Assembly: GCA_963760225.1 (NCBI GenBank)
Contig: CAVXCD010000003.1
Coordinates: 2,108,001 to 2,172,000 of the forward strand
Source: 13-2-20CM-66-19 sp963760225
GTDB lineage: Bacteria > Pseudomonadota > Gammaproteobacteria > Steroidobacterales > Steroidobacteraceae
DNA: 64,000 nucleotides
Direction: 5' to 3'
Shown here: positions 1-8,419 of the stretch, one piece after another
Layout: each line of letters begins with the position of its first letter
Numbering within the stretch: position 1 is the stretch's first letter
Program-made: the position numbers and the translations under genes
The notes under the pieces: model-generated
Told to the model about the DNA's origin: nothing
Databases searched by the model: none
What the model saw: the letters and a program-made list of their open reading frames with translations, nothing else

Positions 1-543
1 CTCGGGCAGCAGCGTATGGCGCAGGTGCAGCACGCCCGGCAGCAGCGCGCCGTAGGTGTCGCGGTTGCGCACCATGCCGCTCAGTGCGGTGCCGCCGATG
101 TTCACGCCGTGGTAGGCGCGCTCGCGGGCCACGAAATAGCTGCGCTGCCCCTCGTTGCGGGCGAGGTGATAGGCGAGCGCGACCTTCATCGCCGTGTCGA
201 CTGCTTCCGAGCCGCTGTTGCAGAAGAACACGTGATCGAGGCCGCGCGGGGTGAGCGCGGCGACGCGGTCGGCGAGCACGAACGCACCCGGATGACCGCG
301 CATGAAACTGGGCGTGTAGTCGAGCGTGTGCAGCTGCTCGGCGACCGCCGCGGCGATCTCGGGGCGGCAGTGGCCGGCCGGCGAGCAGAACAGTCCAGAG
401 CTGCCGTCGAGAATCTGCCGGCCCGCCGGATCGAAGTAGTGCATGCCGCTCGCGCGCACGAACATGCGCGGCTGGCGCTTGAAATCGCGGTTGCTGGTGA
501 ACGGCATCCAGTGGCGTTCCAGTTTCTCGAGCGTCATTTCCAT
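1..543 (-). CDS. Class III (omega-amino acid:pyruvate) aminotransferase, C-terminus beyond window edge
   Basis: A PLP-dependent class III aminotransferase reads leftward and leaves the window after 181 residues, so the catalytic lysine is not visible. The start is ATG at 543-541, with GGAG about seven bases upstream. The visible part matches omega-amino acid:pyruvate transaminases: HWMPFTSNRDFK near the start, then DGSSGLFCSPAGHCRPEI, FCNSGSEAVDTAMKVAL and a YHGVNIGG-type stretch. These enzymes move an omega-amino group (beta-alanine, taurine or similar) to pyruvate. The gene diverges from xsc, whose substrate sulfoacetaldehyde is the product of taurine transamination. A taurine:pyruvate aminotransferase role is therefore plausible, but the sequence looks closer to beta-alanine/omega-amino acid transaminases than to the Bilophila Tpa type. 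Family is certain; substrate is inferred. Confidence 0.88.
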   Translation of the reverse strand, partial: MEMTLEKLERHWMPFTSNRDFKRQPRMFVRASGMHYFDPAGRQILDGSSGLFCSPAGHCRPEIAAAVAEQLHTLDYTPSFMRGHPGAFVLADRVAALTPRGLDHVFFCNSGSEAVDTAMKVALAYHLARNEGQRSYFVARERAYHGVNIGGTALSGMVRNRDTYGALLPGVLHLRHTLLPE

Positions 544-587
544 GTCGATCTCCGGATGCCGCTTAAGCGGGTGCGGCGCACTCGCGT

Positions 588-604
588 TATAGTGTAAAGA
601 CTAT
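588..604. promoter_or_regulatory. Putative -10 box and inverted repeat in the aminotransferase/xsc divergent region
   Basis: The 102-bp divergent spacer contains TATAGT (588-593), five of six matches to a -10 box reading toward xsc, inside an imperfectly spaced inverted repeat ATAGT (589-593) / ACTAT (600-604) with a 6-bp centre. No convincing -35 is visible; TTAAGC at 563-568 is too far away. It could bind a regulator of the divergent pair. Confidence 0.35.
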
Positions 605-645
605 TTCTGCCGTTTGCCTGAACCACCGCGCGCGGAGCCGTACGC

Positions 646-2400
646 ATGAAGCCGCCACAGAAGATGGGACCCTCGGAAGCTCTGGTCGAGACGCTCGCTG
701 CCAACGGCGTCACGCACGTGTTCGGCATCGTCGGCTCGGCGTTCATGGACGCGCTCGATATCTTCCCCGCGGCCGGCATCCGTTTCGTGCCGGTGGCGCA
801 CGAGCAGGGCGCGATCCACATGGCCGACGGCTATGCACGCGCCTCCGGGCGTCACGGGGTATGCATCGCGCAGAACGGCCCGGGCGTCACCAACTTCGTG
901 ACCGGGGTGGCAGCGGCCTACTGGGCGCACTCACCGGTGGTGTTCATCACCCCGGAGACCGGTTCGATGACTCTGGGGCTCGGCGGCTTCCAGGAGACCG
1001 AGCAGCTGCCGATCTTCTCACGCATCACCAAGTACCAGGGCCACGTCAACAATCCCAAGCGCATGGCGGAGATCGCCGCGCGCTGCTTCGATCGCGCCAT
1101 GCTCGAGCTGGGGCCGGCGCAGCTCAACATCCCGCGCGACTTCTTCTACGGCGAGATCGAGGCGGCGATCGCCGCGCCGCTGCGCATCGTGCAGGGAGCC
1201 GGCGATGCTGCGGCGCTCGAGCGCGCCGCCGCACTGCTGGCCGGGGCGAGCTTCCCGGTGATCGTCGCGGGCGGCGGGGTGATCAACGCCGCTGCTGCGG
1301 CGGAAGCGATCGGGCTGGCGGAGCTGCTGGGGGCTGCGGTGTGCAACAGCTACCTGCACAACGATTCCTTCCCCGCCTCCCACGCGCTCGCCGCCGGGCC
1401 GCTCGGCTACCAGGGCTCGAAGGCCGCCATGAAGCTGCTCGCCCAGGCGGACGTGGTGCTCGCGCTCGGCACGCGGCTCGGGCCGTTCGGCACGCTGCCG
1501 CAGCACGGGCTCGACTACTGGCCGCAGCAGGCGCAGGTGATCCAGATCGACAGCGACGCGCGCATGCTCGGACTGGTGAAGCCGATCTCGGTGGGCATCC
1601 ACGGCGATGCGCGTGCTGCGGCCGCGGCGCTCAGCGGTCTGCTTGCCGGCCGGCCGCTCGCCGGGGCGGCCGGCCGCGCCGCGCGCCTCAAGCGCATTGC
1701 CGCGGAAAAGTCCGCCTGGGAAACCGAGCTGTCCGCCTGGACGCACGAGCGCGACCCCTACTCGCTCGAGGTCGCGAAGAACTCGCAGCACATGCACCCG
1801 CGCGAGATGCTGCGGGCGCTGGAGCAGGCGCTGCCCGCGGATGCCATGGTGTCCACGGACATCGGCAACATCTGCTCGGTCGCCAATTCATACCTGCGCT
1901 TCGACAAGCCGCGCTCGATGTTCGCCGCGATGAGCTTCGGCAACTGCGGCTATGCCTTCCCGGTGATCTGCGGCGCGAAGCTCGCCGCACCGACACGCCC
2001 GGCGTTCGCCTACGTCGGCGATGGCGCCTGGGGCATCAGCCTCAACGAGCTGCTCACCTGTGCCCGCGAGCGCATCGGCGTCACCGTGGTGGTGTTCAAT
2101 AACGAGCAGTGGGGCGCTGAGAAGAAAAATCACGTCGACTTCTATTCGCGCCGCTACCAGGGCGTCAACCTCGAGAACCCCAGCTGGGCTGCGGTGGCAC
2201 GTGCCTTCGGCTGCGAGGGCATCACCGTCGAGCGCCTCGCCGACATCGAGCCGGCGGTGCGCGCCGCGGCGCGCTCGCAGAGCGACGGCAAGACGACGGT
2301 GCTCGAGATGATGGTGACGCAGGAGCTCGGCGACCCCTTCCGCCGCGACGCACTGTCGAAGCCGATCCGCTACCTCGAGAAGTACCGCAACTACGTATAG
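646..2400 (+). CDS. xsc: Sulfoacetaldehyde acetyltransferase
   Basis: Thiamine-diphosphate enzyme of the Xsc family. It cleaves the C-S bond of sulfoacetaldehyde with phosphate to give acetyl phosphate and sulfite, the key step of taurine and other C2-sulfonate catabolism in the cytoplasm. The 584 residues have the expected length. Family-typical stretches run throughout: FGIVGSAFMDALDIFPAAGI, HEQGAIHMADGYAR (Glu53 is the likely ThDP-activating residue), GPLGYQGSKAAMKL, GTLPQHGLDYWP, the ThDP-binding GDGAWG followed by an asparagine-rich strand near residues 460-490, WGAEKKN, and the C-terminal ELGDPFRRDAL. These separate it from acetolactate synthase, which it superficially resembles. It is followed 25 bp later by an amino-acid permease. 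No acetyl-phosphate-consuming pta is in view. Confidence 0.92.
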   Translation: MKPPQKMGPSEALVETLAANGVTHVFGIVGSAFMDALDIFPAAGIRFVPVAHEQGAIHMADGYARASGRHGVCIAQNGPGVTNFVTGVAAAYWAHSPVVFITPETGSMTLGLGGFQETEQLPIFSRITKYQGHVNNPKRMAEIAARCFDRAMLELGPAQLNIPRDFFYGEIEAAIAAPLRIVQGAGDAAALERAAALLAGASFPVIVAGGGVINAAAAAEAIGLAELLGAAVCNSYLHNDSFPASHALAAGPLGYQGSKAAMKLLAQADVVLALGTRLGPFGTLPQHGLDYWPQQAQVIQIDSDARMLGLVKPISVGIHGDARAAAAALSGLLAGRPLAGAAGRAARLKRIAAEKSAWETELSAWTHERDPYSLEVAKNSQHMHPREMLRALEQALPADAMVSTDIGNICSVANSYLRFDKPRSMFAAMSFGNCGYAFPVICGAKLAAPTRPAFAYVGDGAWGISLNELLTCARERIGVTVVVFNNEQWGAEKKNHVDFYSRRYQGVNLENPSWAAVARAFGCEGITVERLADIEPAVRAAARSQSDGKTTVLEMMVTQELGDPFRRDALSKPIRYLEKYRNYV

Positions 2401-2425
2401 CTCACGCAACGCGGACCACCCACCG

Positions 2426-3829
2426 ATGGCCACAGAGCAGGCGGTGACGGCGACGGCGGACCCGGCGCCTTCCGGGCTGCGCCGCTCGCTGCGGCGGCGC
2501 CACATGGAGATGATCGCGCTCGGCGGCGTCATCGGCGCGGGCCTGTTCGTCGGCAGCGGCGTGGTGATTGCTGCCGCCGGGCCGGCCGCGGTCATCTCCT
2601 TCGCCCTCACCGGCACGCTGGTGGTGCTGGTGATGCGCATGCTCGGGGAGATGGCGGTCGCGCACCCGGCGGTCGGCGGCTTCTACGAATACAACCGCCT
2701 GGCACTCGGGGAACTGGCGGGCTTTCTCACCGGCTGGATGTACTGGTACTTCTGGGTGATCGTGGTGGCCATGGAGGCGGTCGCAGGCGCGAAGCTGCTC
2801 GGCACCTGGTGGCCGTCGGTCGCGCCGTGGCAGTTCACGCTCGCCCTCATGAGCCTCTTCACCATCGTCAACCTGCTGTCGGTGCGCTCGTACGGCGAGG
2901 CGGAGTTCTGGTTCGCCTCGATCAAGGTCGCCGCGATCATCGCCTTCCTGTGCGCCGGGGCGGCGTTCGCCCTGGGGGCCTGGCCGGGCACCGCCGGCGG
3001 CCTGCCGCACCTGACCGCCGACGGCGGCTTCATGCCCAACGGCATCATCCCGGTGCTCACCGGCGCGGTCGCCGCCACCGGCTTTTACTTTGGCGCCGAG
3101 ATCGTGACCATCGCGGCGGCCGAATCCGCCGAGCCCGAGAAAGCGGTCGCGGCCACCACGCAGTCGGTGGTGTGGCGCGTGCTGATCTTCTACATCGGCT
3201 CGATCTTCCTGGTGGTCGCCATCGTGCCGTGGAACGACGCGGCGCGCATGGCGCGCCCCTACGTCAGCGTCATGGAGGCGCTGAAGATTCCGGCGGCGGT
3301 GACCCTCATGAGCCTGGTGATACTGACCGCGGTGCTGTCAGCGCTGAACTCCGGCCTGTTCGCCTCCTCGCGCATGCTCATGGCACTCGCGCGCCGCGGC
3401 GACGCGCCGCCGGCGCTTGCACGGCTCGATGCGCGCGGCGTACCGGTGGCCGCGATCCTCGCCAGTACGGCCTTCGGCTACGCGACGGTGGTGATGAGCT
3501 ACGTCTCCCCCGAGCGGGTGTTCGCATTTCTGGTCAATTCCTACGGCACCGTGGCGATCTTCGTCTACGTGCTGATCGCCTTCAGCGAGCTGCGACTGCG
3601 CCGGCGGCTCGAACGTGAGGCTCCCGAGCGGCTGCGCATCCGCATGTGGGGTTACCCCTGGCTGACGCGCGTCACGATCATCGGCATGTTCGCGATCCTC
3701 GCCGCGATGGGGATCATCCCCGAGCAGCGCGTGCCGCTCGTGTTCGGCCTCGCCAGCGCCGCAGTCATGGTCGGCGCCTACGCGCTGCGCGGCGCGCTGC
3801 GTGGCACGCTCCCTGCGGCGCGCGACTAG
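2426..3829 (+). CDS. APC-superfamily amino acid permease (GabP/AnsP type)
   Basis: Inner-membrane amino-acid transporter of the AAT family, 467 residues with about twelve hydrophobic segments. The N-terminal RRRHMEMIALGGVIGAGLFVG is the family signature (GGxIGxGLF in TM1), and FYEYNRLALGELAGFLTGW follows in the TM2-TM3 region. It probably imports the substrate of the flanking aminotransferase/Xsc or PhnW enzymes (an omega-amino acid, taurine or 2-aminoethylphosphonate), but the substrate cannot be read from sequence. The gene starts 25 bp after xsc in the same direction, so the two are probably co-transcribed; no clear Shine-Dalgarno is visible. Its stop codon overlaps that of the convergent gntR gene within a shared CTAG. 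Confidence 0.85.
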   Translation: MATEQAVTATADPAPSGLRRSLRRRHMEMIALGGVIGAGLFVGSGVVIAAAGPAAVISFALTGTLVVLVMRMLGEMAVAHPAVGGFYEYNRLALGELAGFLTGWMYWYFWVIVVAMEAVAGAKLLGTWWPSVAPWQFTLALMSLFTIVNLLSVRSYGEAEFWFASIKVAAIIAFLCAGAAFALGAWPGTAGGLPHLTADGGFMPNGIIPVLTGAVAATGFYFGAEIVTIAAAESAEPEKAVAATTQSVVWRVLIFYIGSIFLVVAIVPWNDAARMARPYVSVMEALKIPAAVTLMSLVILTAVLSALNSGLFASSRMLMALARRGDAPPALARLDARGVPVAAILASTAFGYATVVMSYVSPERVFAFLVNSYGTVAIFVYVLIAFSELRLRRRLEREAPERLRIRMWGYPWLTRVTIIGMFAILAAMGIIPEQRVPLVFGLASAAVMVGAYALRGALRGTLPAARD

Positions 3830-4506
3830 CGGCCTGCGGCCGCCTTGTGCATGCGCGCGCGGCTCGCGGCGGCGTGCTGGCGCAGCAGCCGCCCCGCGCG
3901 CAGCGCATCGCGCGCGGCGATGGCGGCGACCACCGCCTTGTGCTCGCGCACCGAGACGGCAAATCCGCCGCCGTCCTGCAGGCCGCGCAGCCGAAACAGC
4001 AGCAATTCCTTGGTCAGCAGCCGATAGATCTCGCACAGCCGCGAATTGCCGGCGAACTCCACCAGCATGTCGTGGAAGCGCAGGTTGACGGCGTGGTAGC
4101 GCTTGACGTCGCCGCCGACCGTCGCCGCCTGCATCTCGGCGAGCGCCTCCTGCAGCGCGGCGACCCGCTGCGGGGTTGCCTGCGCCGCCACGCGCTGCCC
4201 GATCAGCTCATCGAGCACTTCGCGCACGTCGTAGATCTCGTCCGCCTCGGCCACGGAGATGTCCCGCACGAACACGCCGCGGTTCTTCTCCGCGCGCACC
4301 AGGCCGCACTCTTCCAGCGCCCGCAGCGCTTCGCGCACCGGCCCGCGGCTGGTGCCGAAGCGCACCGCCAGCTCGCTCTCGTTGAGGCGCTGGCCCACCG
4401 ATAACTCCCCGTGCAGGATCAACTGCTCGATCTCCGCCTGCACGAGCGCGGGGAGCGAGCTCGAGCGCAGCAGCTCGAGCGCGGTGCGCGGAGTGGCGAC
4501 GTTCAT
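3826..4506 (-). CDS. GntR-family transcriptional regulator (FadR/FCD subfamily)
   Basis: 226-residue regulator. The N-terminal winged helix (about residues 10-80) carries LVQAEIEQLILHGELSVGQR and FGTSRGPVREALRALEECGL, the GntR signature. The C-terminal FCD-type helical domain has DVREVLDE, a later NLRFHDML and an EHKAVVAAI stretch with histidines typical of metal-assisted ligand binding. I chose ATG 4506, preceded by AGGA at nine bases, over the in-frame ATG at 4524, which lacks a ribosome-binding site and lies only a few bases from the operator palindrome. It diverges from phnW, so it most likely controls the phn operon and itself. The effector may be 2-aminoethylphosphonate or a product of it; this is inferred from position. 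Confidence 0.88.
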   Translation of the reverse strand: MNVATPRTALELLRSSSLPALVQAEIEQLILHGELSVGQRLNESELAVRFGTSRGPVREALRALEECGLVRAEKNRGVFVRDISVAEADEIYDVREVLDELIGQRVAAQATPQRVAALQEALAEMQAATVGGDVKRYHAVNLRFHDMLVEFAGNSRLCEIYRLLTKELLLFRLRGLQDGGGFAVSVREHKAVVAAIAARDALRAGRLLRQHAAASRARMHKAAAGR

Positions 4507-4529
4507 CGGGCGTGGTCCTGCCATGGAAT

Positions 4530-4544
4530 TGTCAACTGTTGACA
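4530..4544. promoter_or_regulatory. Perfect palindromic operator candidate for the GntR regulator
   Basis: TGTCAAC-T-GTTGACA is a perfect 7-1-7 palindrome between divergent gntR and phnW. The form fits FadR-type GntR operators, which are short palindromes with GT...AC cores. It lies 23 bp upstream of the chosen gntR start and overlaps the phnW -35 box, so binding would block phnW transcription. Confidence 0.75.
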
Positions 4545-4566
4545 GTTTACAGATAGACGCTAGACT
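4539..4566 (+). promoter_or_regulatory. Sigma-70 promoter of the phnW operon
   Basis: A consensus -35 TTGACA (4539-4544) is followed after 16 bp by TAGACT (4561-4566), which matches the -10 consensus at four positions. The -35 is formed by the right arm of the palindromic operator. The predicted transcript starts about 40 bases before the phnW ATG. Confidence 0.65.
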
Positions 4567-4612
4567 TTCAAGCGCTTCTGGTGCTTCGAACCTTGAGGGA
4601 GCCGACACGCCG

Positions 4613-5716
4613 ATGAGCAGCGAACCGTATCTGCTGACCCCCGGACCGCTGACGACGTCGTTGCGCACCAGGCAGGCGATGCTGCGCGACTGGGGCTCCT
4701 GGGATGCGGACTTCAACAGCATCACCGGGCGCATCCGCGAGCGACTGCTGCAGATCGTGCACGCCGGCGGCACCCACGAGTGCGTCCCGCTGCAGGGCAG
4801 CGGCACATTCTCTGTCGAGGCGGCGATCGGCACGCTCACTCCGCGCAACGCTCATGTGCTGGTGCCGCAGAACGGCGCCTACTGCCAGAGGATCGCGCGC
4901 ATCTGCCGGGTGCTCGGCCGCCGGCTGACCACCATCGATTATGCGGAGAACGTGCAGGTGAGCCCCGCCGATATCGAGCGCGCGCTCGCTGCGGACGGCT
5001 CGATCACGCACGTCGCGCTGGTGCACTGCGAGACCAGCACGGGCATTCTCAACCCACTGACAGAGATCGCCCAGGTGGTCGCCCGCCACGGCCGCGGACT
5101 CATCGTCGATGCCATGAGCTCCTTCGGCGCGCTCGAGATCGACGCCCGCACCACCCCGTTCGATGCGGTGGTCGCGGCCTCGGGTAAGTGCCTCGAAGGC
5201 CCTCCCGGCATGGGCTTCGTCATCGCGCGCCGCGCGGTGCTCGAGCGCGCGGAAGGCAACAGCCATTCGCTCGCCATGGACCTGTACGACCAGTGGGTCT
5301 ACATGCAAAAAACCACCCAGTGGCGTTACACGCCGCCCACTCACGTGGTCGCCGCCTTCGATGCGGCGATCGCGCAGTACCTGGAAGACGGCGCCCTGCC
5401 CGCGCGCCACGCCCGTTACGCCGGCAACTGCCGCACGCTCATCGATGGCATGGCGCGCCTGGGACTCAAGAGCTTCCTGCCCGCGGCCATCCAGGCGCCG
5501 ATCATCGTCACCTTCTATGCGCCGGAGGATCCGCGCTACTCGTTCAAGAGCTTCTACAACGCGGTCAAGGCGCGCGGCTACATCCTCTATCCGGGCAAGC
5601 TCACGACGGTCGAGACTTTCCGCGTCGGTTGCATGGGCCAGCTCGGCGAGCGCGGCATCGGCGCGGCGGTCGAGGCGGTCGGCAAGGTGCTGGCGGAGCT
5701 GCGGGCCGCAGCCTGA
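4613..5716 (+). CDS. phnW: 2-aminoethylphosphonate--pyruvate transaminase
   Basis: Fold-type I PLP aminotransferase that moves the amino group of 2-aminoethylphosphonate to pyruvate, giving phosphonoacetaldehyde and alanine; it is the first step of the pathway encoded by the next two genes. The 367 residues match PhnW length. Seen: LLTPGPLTTS near the N-terminus, HECVPLQGSGTFSVEA (residues 55-70), LIVDAMSSFGALEID with Asp166 to contact the pyridine nitrogen, and AASGKCLEGPPGMGF with Lys192 as the Schiff-base lysine. The open frame extends upstream to 4259, but only ATG 4613 gives the family N-terminus; GAGGGAG lies about eleven bases before it. The 20-bp gap to phnA indicates one operon. Confidence 0.95.
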   Translation: MSSEPYLLTPGPLTTSLRTRQAMLRDWGSWDADFNSITGRIRERLLQIVHAGGTHECVPLQGSGTFSVEAAIGTLTPRNAHVLVPQNGAYCQRIARICRVLGRRLTTIDYAENVQVSPADIERALAADGSITHVALVHCETSTGILNPLTEIAQVVARHGRGLIVDAMSSFGALEIDARTTPFDAVVAASGKCLEGPPGMGFVIARRAVLERAEGNSHSLAMDLYDQWVYMQKTTQWRYTPPTHVVAAFDAAIAQYLEDGALPARHARYAGNCRTLIDGMARLGLKSFLPAAIQAPIIVTFYAPEDPRYSFKSFYNAVKARGYILYPGKLTTVETFRVGCMGQLGERGIGAAVEAVGKVLAELRAAA

Positions 5717-5736
5717 ACCAAACGGGAGAAGATAAG

Positions 5737-6957
5737 GTGAGCAGCATCGAAGTCAACGGCCGCACCTACCGGCTGCCCGAGCGCCCCGTGGTGGTGGTGT
5801 GCGTCGACGGCTGCGAGCCGGACTACATCGCCCAGGCGGTGGCCGGCGGGCACATGCCGTGGATGCGGCAGGTGCTGGCGCGCGGCAGCGCGGTGATCGC
5901 CGACTGCGTCATGCCGAGCTTCACCAACCCGAACAACCTGTCGATCGTCACCGGCGTGACGCCGGCGGTTCACGGCATCTGCGGCAATTACCTGTACGAC
6001 GTCGAGAACGGCGTCGAAGTCATGATGAACGACCCGAAGTGGCTGCGCGCACCGACACTGCTCGCAGCGCTGGCCGCGGCGGGCTGCCAGGTGGCGGTGG
6101 TGACCGCGAAGGACAAGCTGCGCAAGCTCCTCGGCCACCAGCTGCGCGGCATGTGTTTCTCCGCCGAGAAAGCCGACCAGGCGAGCCGCGCCGAGCACGG
6201 CATTGAGGGCGTGCTGGCACTGGTCGGCCTGCCGCTGCCGGATGTCTACAGCGCGGCGTTGTCCGAGTTCGTGTTCGCCGCCGGCGTCAAGCTGATGCAG
6301 GCGCGCCGCGCCAACGTCATGTACCTCTCGACCACCGACTACGTGCAGCACAAGCATGCGCCCGGCACGACCGAAGCCAACGCGTTCTACCACATGATGG
6401 ACCGCTATCTCGCGCAGCTCGAGGACGCCGGCTGCAGCATCGCGCTCACCGCCGACCACGGCATGAACGCCAAGACGCGGCTCGACGCCAGTCCCAACGT
6501 CATCTACCTGCAGGACCTGCTGGACGGCTGGCTCGGTGCCGGCCGGGCGCGAGTGATCCTGCCGATCACTGACCCGTACGTCGTGCACCACGGGGCGCTC
6601 GGCTCCTACGCCACGGTGTACCTGTCCAGCGGCAGCGATGCGCGCACGCTGGCGCAACGTTTGAGCGCGCTGCGCGGCATCGAGGTGGTGCTGCCGCGTC
6701 ACGAGGCGGCGATGCGCTTCGAGCTGCCCGCCGACCGCATCGGCGATCTCGTCGTGGTCTCGGAGCGCTCGGTCGCACTCGGCAGTACCGCGGCGAAGCA
6801 CGATCTGTCGGGACTGGATGCCCCGCTGCGCTCGCACGGCGGCCTCGCCGAGCAGCAGGTGCCGCTGGTGCTCAATCGCCGCATCGCCGCTCTCGACACG
6901 AACCGGCGCTGGCGCAATTTCGACGCCTTCGACTGGGTGCTGAACCATGCCGGCTAG
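5737..6957 (+). CDS. phnA: Phosphonoacetate hydrolase
   Basis: Metal-dependent C-P hydrolase of the alkaline phosphatase superfamily. It splits phosphonoacetate into acetate and phosphate and ends the PhnW-PhnY-PhnA route. The start is GTG 5737, giving 406 residues as in known PhnA, with a purine-rich GGGAGAAGATAAG just upstream. Landmarks are VVVVCVDGCEPDYI (metal ligand Asp24), PSFTNPNNLSIVTG (nucleophile Thr63), LSTTDYVQHKHAPGT (Asp and His ligands), ALTADHGMNAKT (Asp-His pair) and the C-terminal LRSHGGLAEQQVPLVLN (ligand His). It closely resembles Pseudomonas fluorescens and Sinorhizobium PhnA. Its end overlaps phnY by 11 bp, which suggests translational coupling. Confidence 0.95.
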   Translation: MSSIEVNGRTYRLPERPVVVVCVDGCEPDYIAQAVAGGHMPWMRQVLARGSAVIADCVMPSFTNPNNLSIVTGVTPAVHGICGNYLYDVENGVEVMMNDPKWLRAPTLLAALAAAGCQVAVVTAKDKLRKLLGHQLRGMCFSAEKADQASRAEHGIEGVLALVGLPLPDVYSAALSEFVFAAGVKLMQARRANVMYLSTTDYVQHKHAPGTTEANAFYHMMDRYLAQLEDAGCSIALTADHGMNAKTRLDASPNVIYLQDLLDGWLGAGRARVILPITDPYVVHHGALGSYATVYLSSGSDARTLAQRLSALRGIEVVLPRHEAAMRFELPADRIGDLVVVSERSVALGSTAAKHDLSGLDAPLRSHGGLAEQQVPLVLNRRIAALDTNRRWRNFDAFDWVLNHAG

Positions 6958-8419
6958 CGCGCCCGGCACCGCCGGTGGGGCGGCGCGTCGCCCGCCCGTG
7001 CTGCAGGAGGGGCTGCGCATCGGCGGCGCGCGCGTCGACACCGCGCGCCACCGCGAGGTGGTCAATCCCTACACCGGCGCGGTCATCGCCTCGGTCGCCC
7101 AGGCATCGGTCGATGACGTGCGCCGCGCGATCGGCGTCGCGCGTGCCTTTCGCTCACCGCTGACGCGCTATGAGCGCTATCGCATCTGCTACCAGACGGC
7201 GGCGGCGCTGCGCTCGCGCACCGAGGAGCTCGCCGACCTCATCACCGCCGAAAGCGGCCTGTGCAAGAAGGACTCCCTCTACGAGGTGGGTCGCGCCTGC
7301 GACGTGTTCGTGTTCGCCGGCAACGCCGCACTGCAGGACGACGGCCAGGTGTTCTCCTGCGACCTCACTGCGCACGGCAAGCGGCGCAAGGTCTACACGC
7401 TGCGCGAGCCGCTGCTCGGGGTGATCGTGGCGATCACGCCCTTCAATCACCCCCTCAACCAGGTCGCCCACAAGGTCGCGCCCAGCATCGCCAGCAACAA
7501 CCGCATGGTGCTCAAGCCCTCGGAGAAGACGCCGCTGTCGGCGCTGCGCCTGGCGGACATCCTCTACGAGGCGGGGTTGCCGGCGCAGATGTTCAGCGTG
7601 CTGACCGGCGACCCGGCCGAGATCGCGGACGAGCTGCTGACGCACGCGGATGTCGACCTGATCACCTTCACCGGCGGCGTGCCGGTCGGCAAGTACATCG
7701 CCGCCAAGGCCGTCTACAAGCGCCAGGTGCTCGAGCTCGGTGGCAACGACCCGATCATCGTCATGGAGGACGCCGACCTCGAGGAGGCGGCGACGCTCGC
7801 CGCGGCGGGCTCCTACAAGAATTCCGGCCAGCGCTGCACGGCCGTCAAGCGCATGCTGGTGCACGAGTCGGTCGCCGCGCGCTTCACCGAGTTGCTGCTC
7901 GAGAAGTCGCGCGCCATCCGCTACGGCGACCCGATGGATCCCGACACCGACATGGGCACCGTGATCGACGAGGCCGCGGCGCGCAGCTGCGAGCAGCGCG
8001 TCAACGATGCGGTTGCGCAGGGCGCGCGGCTGCTGTACGGCAACGTGCGCTCCGGGGCGCTCTACTCCCCGACGGTGCTCGATCGGGTGCAACCGCAGAT
8101 GCCCCTCGTCAGGGAGGAGACCTTCGGCCCGGTTTCCCCGGTCATCACCTTCGGCAGCCTCGACGAGGCCATCCGCATCGCCAACTCCACCGCCTACGGC
8201 CTGTCCTCGGCGGTGTGCACCAACCGTCTCGACTACATCACGCGTTTCGTGGCGGAGCTCAACGTCGGCAGCGTGAACGTGCGCGAGGTCCCGGGCTACC
8301 GCCTGGAGCTCACCCCGTTCGGCGGCATCAAGGACTCCGGCCTCGGCTACAAGGAAGGCGTCCAGGAAGCGATGAAGAGCTTCACCAACCTGAAGACCTA
8401 CTCACTGCCGTGGACGTGA
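6947..8419 (+). CDS. phnY: Phosphonoacetaldehyde dehydrogenase
   Basis: NAD-dependent aldehyde dehydrogenase oxidising phosphonoacetaldehyde to phosphonoacetate, between PhnW and PhnA in the pathway. It has 490 residues. Typical ALDH elements are ITPFNHPLNQVAHKVAP, VLKPSEKTPLSA, ITFTGGVPVG, LELGGNDPIIV with general base Glu263, and KNSGQRCTAVKR with nucleophile Cys297. NVREVPGYRLELTPFGGIKDSG near the C-terminus is typical of PhnY-like enzymes. With phnW and phnA directly upstream, the assignment is strong. The order phnW-phnA-phnY differs from phnWAY arrangements interrupted by transporters. The following gene begins within its last codons. Confidence 0.94.
   Translation: MPASAPGTAGGAARRPPVLQEGLRIGGARVDTARHREVVNPYTGAVIASVAQASVDDVRRAIGVARAFRSPLTRYERYRICYQTAAALRSRTEELADLITAESGLCKKDSLYEVGRACDVFVFAGNAALQDDGQVFSCDLTAHGKRRKVYTLREPLLGVIVAITPFNHPLNQVAHKVAPSIASNNRMVLKPSEKTPLSALRLADILYEAGLPAQMFSVLTGDPAEIADELLTHADVDLITFTGGVPVGKYIAAKAVYKRQVLELGGNDPIIVMEDADLEEAATLAAAGSYKNSGQRCTAVKRMLVHESVAARFTELLLEKSRAIRYGDPMDPDTDMGTVIDEAAARSCEQRVNDAVAQGARLLYGNVRSGALYSPTVLDRVQPQMPLVREETFGPVSPVITFGSLDEAIRIANSTAYGLSSAVCTNRLDYITRFVAELNVGSVNVREVPGYRLELTPFGGIKDSGLGYKEGVQEAMKSFTNLKTYSLPWT

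Noticed and set aside
646..2400. Acetolactate synthase large subunit (ilvB)
   Set aside because: The sequence follows the Xsc-specific stretches (GPLGYQGSKAAMKL, GTLPQHGLDYWP, WGAEKKN, ELGDPFRRDAL) rather than those of acetolactate synthases, and no small subunit is nearby.
646..2640. Long overlapping reading frames on the opposite strand throughout the window
   Set aside because: They are Ala/Arg-rich shadows of real genes, produced by high third-position GC, with no domain resemblance.
4522..4524. ATG 4524 as start of gntR
   Set aside because: It lacks a ribosome-binding site and lies 6 bp from the operator palindrome; ATG 4506 has AGGA upstream.
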